Below are positions 43,166-52,287 of a DNA stretch of 64,000 nucleotides, in pieces. Location: the NCBI GenBank assembly GCA_003104905.1, contig PQAS01000050.1:1-64000 (forward strand), written 5' to 3'. Both the position numbers and the translations under genes were made by a program. This DNA comes from Candidatus Methanoperedentaceae archaeon (GTDB lineage: Archaea > Halobacteriota > Methanosarcinia > Methanosarcinales > Methanoperedenaceae). Within the stretch, counting starts at the first letter, position 1, and each line of letters begins with the position of its first letter. The notes under the pieces were generated by a model that saw only the letters and a list, made by a program, of their open reading frames with translations, did not search any database and was not told the DNA's origin.

Positions 43166-44059
43166 CTAAATGACACTCCGTTCTATTTTAATAAGTACCA
43201 TTCTTGCAATAATATTGAATATCAGAACCACGAAAAGAAGCATCAGGGCTGCAAGCAGTATCGCCGAATCATAAAGAGGGATAGACATCATCTCGCCAAA
43301 AGTGTTTGCAATGAGGGCTGGCAGTGGATATGCAGGGTCAAAAACTGATGATGGCACTTTGGGAACATTCCCCACGACCATGAGCACAGCCATAGTCTCA
43401 CCGAAGGCTCTAGAAAAACCAAGAACGATCGCCGCAAATATCCCCGGTCTTGCTTTTCTTAATACTACATGTTTTATCGTTTGCCATTTTGTAGAACCAA
43501 GAGACAGGGAAACCTCCCTGAGGTCCTGGGAGACACTTCTTAAAACTTCGCCCGTAACTGAGATTATGATCGGGAAAACCATAATGGAAAGAACTATCCC
43601 CCCTGCGAGGATGCCATATCCTCCTATGGTTTCCACACCAAGAACGGGAGCAAGGTAATTCTTGATAAACGGAACAACTGCAAGCACACCCCACAGACCG
43701 TAAACCACTGAGGGGATGCCTGCAAGCAGATCAATCAGCGGCTTCACTGCGTTTCGCAGTCGTTCACCTGCGTATTCGGAAAGATATATCGAGCTTAGCA
43801 GGCTGATGGGCACTGCAATTATTGTTGCAAGCCCGGTCACCCACAGTGTTCCCATAATAAAAGGAAGGAACCCGAATTTTCCGTCTGACGGCTCCCAAAC
43901 ACTTGAGAAGAGAAGGTCAGTGATAGGCACTGCCGATAATATGGGACTTGCCCTGCTGTAAAGACCAATGAGCATTAAAAAAAACAGCAGGCAGGCAAAC
44001 ACTGTTGCTGCAAGCATCAGCCTGCTTGAAATATTGTCCTTGAGCCGTCTTATGTTCAT
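43166..44059 (-). CDS. pstC: Phosphate ABC transporter permease PstC
   Basis: A 297-residue permease with six helices and the EAA loop (SVSQDLREVSLSLGSTKWQTIK). The LLAGIPSVVYGLWG motif and GFSRAFGETMAVLMVVGN are PstC hallmarks. Follows pstS by about 48 bases. Confidence 0.94.
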   Translation of the reverse strand: MNIRRLKDNISSRLMLAATVFACLLFFLMLIGLYSRASPILSAVPITDLLFSSVWEPSDGKFGFLPFIMGTLWVTGLATIIAVPISLLSSIYLSEYAGERLRNAVKPLIDLLAGIPSVVYGLWGVLAVVPFIKNYLAPVLGVETIGGYGILAGGIVLSIMVFPIIISVTGEVLRSVSQDLREVSLSLGSTKWQTIKHVVLRKARPGIFAAIVLGFSRAFGETMAVLMVVGNVPKVPSSVFDPAYPLPALIANTFGEMMSIPLYDSAILLAALMLLFVVLIFNIIARMVLIKIERSVI

Positions 44060-44107
44060 ATTAGATACAGCCTTCTTTATAAGCTCAGGGTAAATAAATG
44101 CTGTCTA

Positions 44108-45109
44108 TCACTGGACTTTCTTCAATCCATCAGCGATTATGCTATCGGGAAGAACTATGAAACCCTGTTCAGGAATGTACTTCTGCCCATCTGTGAGCGC
44201 CCATTTTATGAAATCATTCACGATACCTGCGGGCTTTCCTCTGGTTACAAGGTTAAGGTCTCTTGCCGGCGGTGATGGATACTTACCAGTCCCTATTGCC
44301 TCAACGATCTCATCCAGCGTACCATAGAAGTTCTCTTCCGGATCTATCTTGCCGTTCCCGTTCAAGTCAAGGGGTATTATTTCCAGGCCTTCAACCGGTT
44401 TTTTGGTGTTAGCATCATATGCAAAGCCAATGTTGTTGTAACCTATACCTAGCTTATCCTCTCTGACAGCCTGTGCAACTCCGGGGTCACCGTTCACCCC
44501 AACGCCTTTAAGATTTTCCTGCTTGTACTTGCCCAGATATAAAGCCCATGTCTCAGGTGCACCGGCTGCATCAGATCTCGTATATACGTTTATCTTATCA
44601 GCAGCACCCGTTCCTGTTGCCTGCCCCCATGTTTTTATAGTTTCATTGATGTATATCTTCTCAAAGACTTCCCGTTTTATTCCATTGGCTTTGAGTTGTG
44701 CGATGACTGGATTGTTCTTGTTGACTGTTGGTACTACAGCGTCTTTTGTTATAGATATCCAGTATGCGCCCTTTTCTTCTTCAGCTGGCGTAATTGCCCT
44801 TGAGACCATGCCTATATCCACAAGTCCGCCGAGTGCGTCTGTCATGCCTTTTCCTGCGCCGCCTGCCTGGATGTCAAATTCCACTTTTGGATGCAGTTTT
44901 TTATATTCTTCACCCCATTTGAGCATCATGGGATAAAGAGCAAAAGCGCCGGATACCCGTATCGTTCCTTTTAATTCCTGTGAACCTGCAGGTGTCGAAG
45001 TGACTGCTCCGGAAGGTATGGACTGGTCGGCCGTATTGTCTACACAGCCTGATAATAATGCACCTATTAAAACTGTAATAAGAATAATAACTATAGATCT
45101 TCTTTTCAT
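44108..45109 (-). CDS. pstS: Phosphate-binding lipoprotein PstS
   Basis: A 333-residue binding protein with lipobox LLSGCVDN and the PBP fold: RVSGAFALYPMMLKWGEEY, QAGGAGKGMTDALGG (phosphate loop), SRAITPAEEE. ATG 45109 with GAGGTGG upstream is preferred over GTG 45118. It heads the pst operon. Confidence 0.93.
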   Translation of the reverse strand: MKRRSIVIILITVLIGALLSGCVDNTADQSIPSGAVTSTPAGSQELKGTIRVSGAFALYPMMLKWGEEYKKLHPKVEFDIQAGGAGKGMTDALGGLVDIGMVSRAITPAEEEKGAYWISITKDAVVPTVNKNNPVIAQLKANGIKREVFEKIYINETIKTWGQATGTGAADKINVYTRSDAAGAPETWALYLGKYKQENLKGVGVNGDPGVAQAVREDKLGIGYNNIGFAYDANTKKPVEGLEIIPLDLNGNGKIDPEENFYGTLDEIVEAIGTGKYPSPPARDLNLVTRGKPAGIVNDFIKWALTDGQKYIPEQGFIVLPDSIIADGLKKVQ

Positions 45110-45118
45110 TAATTCCAC

Positions 45119-45413
45119 CTCGAATTTTTTAATATAATTCCCTGCGTTATCAGGAAATCCTGGATTTGGATAAATTCCGTGCTATGTTCGATAAATCTTT
45201 TCATTTTGTTGCCGCTATCAGTAACAGCAAAGACGATTCCTTCTTAAATTCATGTTTGATTCACCTGCTTATGAAATAAGCAACTGCAAATAAGCTGGAA
45301 CATATAAGAATGCACAGAAACAGGCGATAATTGATGCGATGATTACAGAAACGTAATGATTGCGGCAAGATATGCCCTGAATGGAATATTTCTCCCCTAT
45401 TAGCTTAAATGCC
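45119..45413. other. Intergenic region upstream of pstS
   Basis: About 295 bases with no convincing frame. It should hold the pst promoter. I saw no clear PhoB-like or archaeal phosphate box. Confidence 0.5.
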
Positions 45414-45436
45414 GGAAATCCCATAAAGGGATTTCC
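45414..45436 (-). terminator. Perfect 9-bp stem-loop after the beta-propeller gene
   Basis: GGAAATCCC, loop ATAAA, GGGATTTCC. It begins 4 bases past the stop of the minus-strand gene at 45440. No long T run follows, but position favours a terminator or 3'-end stabiliser. Confidence 0.6.
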
Positions 45437-45439
45437 ATA

Positions 45440-47569
45440 TCACTTCCATCCATACTCATAATAAAGGTTCTTCGAGAATGGCAGGTCGATGCTCTTTATT
45501 TCACTGATGTCCGAAAGATTATTCATCATGACTTTTCTTGCGGATATCGTATACAGAACATCATCCATGAACAGTGACCTTCTTACAGCTCCCGGTGAGC
45601 CCCAGTAATAATTTGGCTCCTCGAAATCATCAAAGTGGGATATCTTACCCTTGAGTTTGAATCCGCCAGGTGTTATGTTGAAGACATAAGCGCCCTGCCA
45701 TACTTTCTGCATACCATACCTGCTTTCGTATTGCACTTCTCCGGTGACTTCTCTTACAGGAATAACAAGCAGTTCTTTATTTTTATCAAAGAGAAATGCC
45801 TTATGGTCCTGCAATGCCTCCGAATCTGTTCCTGCTTTTCCTATTTCGTATGTATCGATCTGTTGTGGATTATTGACATCCGATACATCAAAGAGCGATA
45901 CTTTCACACCTTTTATCGATACGCCTCCCCATTCATTTTCTGCTGTTTCCTTGCCCACGCCTATTATGTGTTTTTCATCATACGGATGCAGGTAATCCGA
46001 GAATCCGGGGATCTTGAGCTGGCCTAGAACCTCCGGCTTATTTGGGTCCGAAAGATCTATCACGAACAGAGGGTCCATTCTCTTGAATGTTACCATATAG
46101 AGCCTGTTGCCGATGAATCGGGTCGAGTATATCCTTTCATCCTGCGCTATCTTTTCCAGCTTTCCTGTGATCTTAAGGTCGTTATCCATGACATATACAT
46201 TATTGAACTGGACATTTCTGTTACTTGTCCAGAACTGTGATGTTGTAGCTACCCTGAAATAATCCCCGGATTCATCCATTGAGAATTGATTCAGAAGGCT
46301 TCCCTGGACTTCGCCTTTTGCCTTATATTCAATACTGCCCTTATCGATAGCAATTTTCTGGATGACAGTTTTTTCCCTTTCCTGCGCAAGTTTCATTTCA
46401 TATTCTTCAAGCGCTTTCTGGACATCAGCCTGATATGTTTGTTTTTCTTTTTCAGTCATCCGGTTAAATGTTTCTTCAAGAATAGATGATATCTTGTCCC
46501 ACTTTTCATGCAGGTCAAGGTTACTGTTCTTGATCTCATTAATCTTATCCCTGGCATCCTGTGGAAGCTGCGGCAAAATCACCGCATAGAATTGCTCCTG
46601 CTTCTGTACTTCATAATATCTTCCAGGCGGGTTCTTCCTGTAGGTTATATAGATATTATTGCCGGACACATAGAGGTTGTCAGAATATCCCATCATGAAT
46701 GTTTTTGCGTTGATGCTATCTGTTTTTTTAATATTGATAGACGCTATCGTATGGAATACGTAATTTTGTTCGGGATTATCAAAATAATACACATCAGGAG
46801 CCATGATCTTTACAGACCCTTTCATGATCGAAGGCATATCCACGAGATCACCTGTATAATATACATAATCTTTTACGATCAAATAGACATAATCTCCTAT
46901 CATCCTTGACTGGAAATAATTGCCATTCAAACTGTAATTCGCTATCTCTTCCGGTTTTTTCCGGTTTGAGATATCGTATACCATGGCTACTGTCTTCATA
47001 GTCTCCCTTGGCCTTGGCATATAATCATATTCCTGGATACTATATACCGTGCCAGTATCTTCCAAAAAGATTATGAGCCTGTCACCGTTCACGAATATGT
47101 CCTTTGGCCGTCCTTCTATCATTGTGGAAGAAAGGATATTAGCTCCGGTAGCAGGAAATGCATCAACGATTACCAGTTTGTCCTGTGCAAGTACATAAAT
47201 GTATTTTCCATCGTTCTTTACAAAGTCAGCTTCATCCACACCTTCAACCTGAATATTGGTTTTAGAATAATCCGCCGCTGGCGCCTGGACAGCCTGCACC
47301 GGTTGAGGCATTGCTGCCCCCGGAGCTACTACTTTTGATTCCGCCCTGGCAAGATCTCCCCTTCCAACAGCATAATCAAATACTCCTGTACTTCCTGTGC
47401 TTGCTTTAAGGTATTCCCGCAATTCATAAGATGATGCGAATTTCTTTAATTCCTGTGTTGATTCAGGGATTGTAGCATTCCCTCCGTCAATTGGTTTTGT
47501 GTCCACGCACCCGCTAAAAATAGCAATGTTTATCATTGCCAGTATTAGAATTATTACTCTCGTGTTCAT
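45440..47569 (-). CDS. Secreted beta-propeller lipoprotein
   Basis: A 709-residue protein with lipobox (FSGCVDT) and the beta-propeller domain family seen in archaea and bacteria: NIQVEGVDEADFVKNDGKYI, YVYLIVKDYVYY, IYSTRFIGNRLYMVTF, DPLFVIDLSDPNKPEVLGQL, SDYLHPYDEKHIIGVG. A helical charged insert (about 330-410) interrupts the propeller. No catalytic residues recognised; it likely binds a partner or ligand at the cell surface. Confidence 0.8.
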   Translation of the reverse strand: MNTRVIILILAMINIAIFSGCVDTKPIDGGNATIPESTQELKKFASSYELREYLKASTGSTGVFDYAVGRGDLARAESKVVAPGAAMPQPVQAVQAPAADYSKTNIQVEGVDEADFVKNDGKYIYVLAQDKLVIVDAFPATGANILSSTMIEGRPKDIFVNGDRLIIFLEDTGTVYSIQEYDYMPRPRETMKTVAMVYDISNRKKPEEIANYSLNGNYFQSRMIGDYVYLIVKDYVYYTGDLVDMPSIMKGSVKIMAPDVYYFDNPEQNYVFHTIASINIKKTDSINAKTFMMGYSDNLYVSGNNIYITYRKNPPGRYYEVQKQEQFYAVILPQLPQDARDKINEIKNSNLDLHEKWDKISSILEETFNRMTEKEKQTYQADVQKALEEYEMKLAQEREKTVIQKIAIDKGSIEYKAKGEVQGSLLNQFSMDESGDYFRVATTSQFWTSNRNVQFNNVYVMDNDLKITGKLEKIAQDERIYSTRFIGNRLYMVTFKRMDPLFVIDLSDPNKPEVLGQLKIPGFSDYLHPYDEKHIIGVGKETAENEWGGVSIKGVKVSLFDVSDVNNPQQIDTYEIGKAGTDSEALQDHKAFLFDKNKELLVIPVREVTGEVQYESRYGMQKVWQGAYVFNITPGGFKLKGKISHFDDFEEPNYYWGSPGAVRRSLFMDDVLYTISARKVMMNNLSDISEIKSIDLPFSKNLYYEYGWK

Positions 47570-47722
47570 TTTATCACCTATATTATACTATCAGGCAGCA
47601 TAATGATAAATATATCTTTAACTTCGAATTGAATTGGAGTTATGGGTTAGAACTATCTAATTTTTTATCCCTTTGAATAAGAATCACAATATTAAAGAGT
47701 ATTGAAAGACGTTAGTATTTGA

Positions 47723-48376
47723 ATGATTCGCAGTAATACCCAATTGATCCTGGCTCTTGATGTTACTGACAGGAAAAACGCTGTCAGGATATCAAAGGAG
47801 ACCGCTGATCATGTAGATGCAATTAAGATCGGGTATCCTCTTGTGCTGGGCTCAGGATTGGGGATTATCAATGATATCTGCAAATCCGCTCCTGTTATTG
47901 CCGATTTCAAAGTTGCGGACATCCCGAACACGGACCGTCTTATATGCAGCCAGACATTTGAGGCGGGTGCAAGCGCAGTAATAGTTCATGGGTTTACAGG
48001 GCGGGACAGCGTTTTGGAATGTGTTAAAACAGCGAAAGATTTTCATGGTGATATATTTGTGGTTACGGAAATGAGCCATCCCGGCGCTGTCGAGTTCATG
48101 CAGCCCAAAGCCCTTGAACTTGCATCCATTGCGGTAGAATGCAAAGCTTCGGGTGTAGTTGCACCTGCAACCCGCCCTGAAAGAATAAGACAGATAAGGA
48201 GTGTTGTTGGAAATCTCACCATTATTTCACCAGGCGTTGGCGCGCAGGGCGGCAGCGCCTCAGATGCGATACGTGCAGGCGCAGATCATGTTATAGTGGG
48301 AAGGAGCATATACGGATCAAAGGCTCCCGGAATTGAAGCTGAAAAGATAGTGAAAGAGATAGAAAAGTGCCGATGA
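47723..48376 (+). CDS. pyrF: Orotidine 5'-phosphate decarboxylase
   Basis: A 217-residue TIM-barrel enzyme converting OMP to [13 protein letters not shown] at the start, the catalytic [10 protein letters not shown] (lysine and aspartates), and the C-terminal SPGVGAQGG and GRSIYGS phosphate loops are present. This is the short archaeal form. No Shine-Dalgarno sequence, so a leaderless transcript is likely. Confidence 0.94.
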   Translation: MIRSNTQLILALDVTDRKNAVRISKETADHVDAIKIGYPLVLGSGLGIINDICKSAPVIADFKVADIPNTDRLICSQTFEAGASAVIVHGFTGRDSVLECVKTAKDFHGDIFVVTEMSHPGAVEFMQPKALELASIAVECKASGVVAPATRPERIRQIRSVVGNLTIISPGVGAQGGSASDAIRAGADHVIVGRSIYGSKAPGIEAEKIVKEIEKCR

Positions 48377-48695
48377 TGAGAAAAACCAGAGCTGAAATGT
48401 GATGAGCCCTATGAGTACTGAGCGCATTAATCTATATTTAGATAATTCAATTGATATTGACTTTTTCAAAGATGATTTTTTCGGCTTCAATTCCTGCAAT
48501 TCTGATAATTGACGCTGTCAATTGCGGTCTAATTTTCCCAATTTTCAGCGGGATAAAATTCCCCAGGTTGGCGACTGCAGCGGCTATGAGGGCCGACCAT
48601 ACTATTCCAGGTACATTTGTTCTAATTTTAGTAATAAATCAATTAATTTACTATAAATAGTAATATTTATAAAGTATGAAGTCCCTTAAACCATC
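48377..48695. other. Intergenic region with a possible minus-strand gene remnant
   Basis: On the minus strand, between stops near 48630 and 48450, a start-less frame reads like protein (PGIVWSALIAAAVANLGNF, then IAGIEAEKIIFEKVNIN). It has no usable start. The plus-strand ATG frame over the same bases looks less natural. The last 60 bases hold AT-rich promoter sequence for the AbiEi gene. No family is assigned. Confidence 0.3.
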
Positions 48696-49568
48696 ATGCT
48701 CGAATTGCTTCTTGGAACAAGGACTAAGGTGAAGCTGCTAAAGGTACTTGCGGCATCAGGGGATCCTATGACACGGAATGAACTTGCCCACATCACTCAT
48801 TCTGGCAACAGGAGCACCTACGAGCAGATCGAGGAACTCATAGCCATTGGCGTTCTTAAAGAAATTGAGAATGGTCGCAGCAGATTAGCACTTGATCCTG
48901 AATTCCCTTTTTATGACAGCATCCGCGACCTGTTCCTATCAGTCAGGGATTATCCAGGTATCCCGCAGGACATTCTCAAAATGGTGGACAGGATATGCAA
49001 AGACAACTATTACCTCGGAGCTTTCACCGCAGCCAGGCAGAAGATCACACCAATCGATTACGACCCTCCGATATACATGGTCAATATACTGAAAAAGTTT
49101 TATCCAGGGTTGTCACCCCGGGTCATGGCGCTTGGCAAGCTCCCCGGAGTCAGGGCATATGAGAACATGGGAGAAGCCGGAGAGATGACTATCATTCCAA
49201 ATACATGTGAAAACATCCCGCCGGATGTTAAGAGGATTGATCATCTAAATGTGGAAGTCTGGATCGCTTCGGTTGAACGGGGCATCATCGAATGTCTTAC
49301 CAGGAAGACACCCTTCACTAAGTATGGCACATATCTTGCGCTGCTGCAGAACAGGCTTGATAATGCCATAAACCTGGAATATTTCAGAAAGCTTGCTGCT
49401 GAAGAGAATTGTTTACCCCGTGTTTTAGCTGTCATGCTGGAGTTCAATGAAATTTCAGGAAAGGAGATCTTTCCGCTGACACAGGAAGATAAGAGCATGG
49501 CAAGTAAAGCGACTTCAGCAGTAGATAAAAAAGAGATCAAACATGCGATCAATACGGTGATGGGATGA
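48696..49568 (+). CDS. AbiEi-like antitoxin/regulator with winged helix
   Basis: A 290-residue protein with an N-terminal winged helix (TKVKLLKVLAASGDPMTRNELAHITHS ... YEQIEELIAIGVLKE) and a C-terminal domain of the antitoxin type that pairs with AbiEii nucleotidyltransferases. It overlaps the toxin by ATGA. Type IV antitoxins of this group repress their own promoter. Confidence 0.7.
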   Translation: MLELLLGTRTKVKLLKVLAASGDPMTRNELAHITHSGNRSTYEQIEELIAIGVLKEIENGRSRLALDPEFPFYDSIRDLFLSVRDYPGIPQDILKMVDRICKDNYYLGAFTAARQKITPIDYDPPIYMVNILKKFYPGLSPRVMALGKLPGVRAYENMGEAGEMTIIPNTCENIPPDVKRIDHLNVEVWIASVERGIIECLTRKTPFTKYGTYLALLQNRLDNAINLEYFRKLAAEENCLPRVLAVMLEFNEISGKEIFPLTQEDKSMASKATSAVDKKEIKHAINTVMG

Positions 49569-50509
49569 GGATAACTTTCAGTGTGGAAGAAAAAATAAGG
49601 CTTCTATCCACGATTCAAGTATGGAAGCGTGAACAACTCACCCAGGAAGTGTTCAGAAAACTTCAGATAAAATACGGTATTCCCCCATATCTTATTGAGA
49701 CCCTTTTCTGGCACCTTGAGATATTGCACAGATTGCAGCCGGTCAGTGAGTTCCTTGTATTCAAAGGCGGGACATGCGTGCAAAGCTTTGTAAATCCGAT
49801 GTTCCAGCGGGCATCCAATGACCTGGACTTTAATACGACCATAGAGAATCCCAATGCGTTGATGCAGAAGATGGAAGACTTGAACGAACAGCTAAAAGAC
49901 AGGGAGATCGCTGTGGAAATGCAGGGGGTTCAGTATGGCATTTTCGAATATGAGTCTAAGGATGTGGTATCAGGGACACTTAATTACAGACATAGGATGC
50001 CCTCCAGGTTCGGGGAATATGAGCATGTATCAGGAAAGGATGTTCAGGCAAAATCGATAAAAGTGCAGGTGAACTACAAGCATTCATGGCTTCCGGCGAT
50101 AAATAAGGTCATGAAACCTGTGGGATTTTTTATTACTGAGGTCGCGCCGTTGAATGCGGTAGTCTTCCCTCATGAAAGCATCGAGGACCTGATTGTTGAT
50201 AAACTTCTTGCCACGAACGAGCATACGGGGAGGGAGAGGTTCAAGGATGTCTATGACCTCATGGTGCTTTTAAATCTGGACTATGACAGGGCCCTGATCA
50301 ATAATAAACTGGCACTGATATCCGGAAGGACAAAAAGAGATGTTGGTGAGCTGGTAAGGTCAAGCGCAGGTACCGTGATGGCATTCGGGGAGCGGTACGA
50401 TGAGGCGCGCGGATTTGCCAGTATGGTTGCAAGGGCTGGTAAAGAACTTATCAAGGACTGGGAGATAGGCTGTGAGCGGACAGCTGAGAAGATTATGGGT
50501 CTTGTGTGA
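49565..50509 (+). CDS. AbiEii/AbiGii-family nucleotidyltransferase toxin
   Basis: A 314-residue nucleotidyltransferase with the family motifs FKGGT (K67-T70) and RASNDLDF (D86, D88), then SIEDLIVDKLLATNEH and RERFKDVYDLMVL. Members transfer nucleotides to tRNA or other targets and stop growth. Intact length, coupled to the AbiEi gene. Confidence 0.82.
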   Translation: MRITFSVEEKIRLLSTIQVWKREQLTQEVFRKLQIKYGIPPYLIETLFWHLEILHRLQPVSEFLVFKGGTCVQSFVNPMFQRASNDLDFNTTIENPNALMQKMEDLNEQLKDREIAVEMQGVQYGIFEYESKDVVSGTLNYRHRMPSRFGEYEHVSGKDVQAKSIKVQVNYKHSWLPAINKVMKPVGFFITEVAPLNAVVFPHESIEDLIVDKLLATNEHTGRERFKDVYDLMVLLNLDYDRALINNKLALISGRTKRDVGELVRSSAGTVMAFGERYDEARGFASMVARAGKELIKDWEIGCERTAEKIMGLV

Positions 50510-50737
50510 ATGTTCAAATCGATATTTTGAATAGTCTTCCATTTTTTCTCGAATTTTTTCCTGCAAATAAAATATCCGACTCCTGCAGGCCGCTAAATAC
50601 AACATATTATATTATTTCGAAATCCATTTATACCAGGAAATCATTTAAATAAATTCATTATCAGTGAGGATTTAGTGCATTGATGGGTGGATATAATATG
50701 AATAGATGGTCTGGAAAAAATAAATGGGGTAATGATA

Positions 50738-51667
50738 ATGCCAATAACAGCTATTATTTCGGCATTTAATGAAGAAATATCAATCGGTAGCGTTGTACTC
50801 CGTGCAAAAAAATATACAGACAGAGTGTTAGTTGTAGATGATGGAAGTATTGACCGCACCTGTGAAGTGGCCCGGCTGGCAGGGGCTGAAGTGATACAGC
50901 ATCACAGGAATATCGGAAAAGGAGCTGCGCTAAAAACCGGATTCGGGCGTGTCAATGATGCAACAGTTATTGTTGTTCTGGATTGCAGGTATGATCCGGA
51001 AGAGATACCCGTGCTTGTGGCTCCTATCCTGGCTGGCAAAGCTGATATGGTAAATGGGAGCAGATATATTAATGGTGGTAAAAAAGATATTCATTTTTAC
51101 CACCGAATCGGATGGTATTTGCTTGACACTGTCACTAATTTAAACAGCGGACTTCATATAACGGACACACAAAGTGGTTTCCGGGCTTTTTCCAGGAATA
51201 CCTTTCCTGTGTTTGGATTCAACACCAGAGGTTTTGGGATCGAAAGTGAGATGCTTATGGATGCTGCAAAAGCAGGATTAAGAATAAAAGAAGTAGAGAT
51301 CGGAGTCAACCGTGATATGGACTCTTCAACCGGTCATACGGCCAGTCATGGGCTAAGGATTTTTATGAACGTGCTTGAGGATATAGAACTAAACAGGCCG
51401 CTTTATTATTTTACAATACCTGGAATGGTTATTTCCATTATTGGATTAGCGATGGGATTGAATTTTCTTCATAATTTCTATTTGGGAGGAAGAATGATGT
51501 ATGGCCCCACTCTGTTGATGATGATCCTGACTCTTATGGGAATTTTCATGTCTTTTACAGGGATAATATTACATTCTATGTCGAGATTGCTTAATGAAAA
51601 CAGCTGTGAAAACAAAGTAAATAATAGAACTCTTCTGACATACAACAAAAGAGCAGGTGAAATATGA
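50738..51667 (+). CDS. Family 2 glycosyltransferase with C-terminal membrane helices
   Basis: A 309-residue protein with a GT-A domain: ITAIISAFNEE, VLVVDDGSIDRT, NIGKGAALKTGF. The usual DxD is changed to LDCRYDPEEIP. DTQSGFRAFSR follows. Two membrane helices end the protein. It resembles dolichyl-phosphate-mannose/glucose synthases for surface glycan building. ATG 50738 has GGGGT seven bases upstream. Confidence 0.85.
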   Translation: MPITAIISAFNEEISIGSVVLRAKKYTDRVLVVDDGSIDRTCEVARLAGAEVIQHHRNIGKGAALKTGFGRVNDATVIVVLDCRYDPEEIPVLVAPILAGKADMVNGSRYINGGKKDIHFYHRIGWYLLDTVTNLNSGLHITDTQSGFRAFSRNTFPVFGFNTRGFGIESEMLMDAAKAGLRIKEVEIGVNRDMDSSTGHTASHGLRIFMNVLEDIELNRPLYYFTIPGMVISIIGLAMGLNFLHNFYLGGRMMYGPTLLMMILTLMGIFMSFTGIILHSMSRLLNENSCENKVNNRTLLTYNKRAGEI

Positions 51668-52113
51668 AGAAGTATATTATCGTAGCTTTTATGTTATTGA
51701 TTTTTCTGACAAGTGTAGCAAGCGCAACAACTTACCCATGTAATAGGAACAATAATCCTGATGATCAAATAAATTATTCAAAAGCATTTGCCACAAAAGA
51801 GAATGCAGTAAAATATTTGATGAAAAACGGGTATAATCGAACAGCTTTTTATGCACGATATGTTCCGGACCAGGAATATATAGACGATTTTACAAAGCCG
51901 GTTTGCGCTTATGAAAAATGCAACTCGAATTGGTTCAGATATGAAGGTTGGCTAATACTTAAAAAAGGCAAATATTACATCCGTTCCGAAGGTCCCGAAC
52001 CAAATCCTGAATATTTAACCTGGGACCCATTTTCAAGTCAGCACCTGATCGATACTTATGATTACCATCTTTGGGATTGTGTCAAAGGTGTCAAAGTGAA
52101 CCGAAACAAATAA
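51664..52113 (+). CDS. Secreted hypothetical protein with four cysteines
   Basis: A 149-residue protein with a signal peptide (VAFMLLIFLTSVASA) and a tyrosine/tryptophan-rich body. Cysteines in TYPCNRNN, KPVCAYEKCNSNW and LWDCVKG suggest two disulfides. It is coupled to the glycosyltransferase (ATGA overlap). No family recognised. Confidence 0.65.
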   Translation: MKKYIIVAFMLLIFLTSVASATTYPCNRNNNPDDQINYSKAFATKENAVKYLMKNGYNRTAFYARYVPDQEYIDDFTKPVCAYEKCNSNWFRYEGWLILKKGKYYIRSEGPEPNPEYLTWDPFSSQHLIDTYDYHLWDCVKGVKVNRNK

Positions 52114-52140
52114 TACCAATATCATATATCTCTGATTCAT

Positions 52141-52287
52141 ATGCCATTTGAAAAATGTAGCCACTGCTCAGGTGACAAATGCACTGTTTCAGACCTTGAG
52201 CCATGCGATTTCACGGGGGATGATTTCGAGAAATGCCTTCGCTATAGGCTTCATTCAATAAGACCACAGCTAATGCAGTTGCGTTAG
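52141..52287 (+). CDS. Cys-rich mini-protein, 48 residues
   Basis: ATG 52141 to TAG 52287. MPFEKCSHCSGDKCTVSDL has C-x2-C-x4-C, with two more cysteines (EPCDF, EKCLR). A metal-binding fold is likely. It converges on the flavodiiron gene with a 4-base overlap of the ends. No Shine-Dalgarno sequence is clear. Confidence 0.5.
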   Translation: MPFEKCSHCSGDKCTVSDLEPCDFTGDDFEKCLRYRLHSIRPQLMQLR

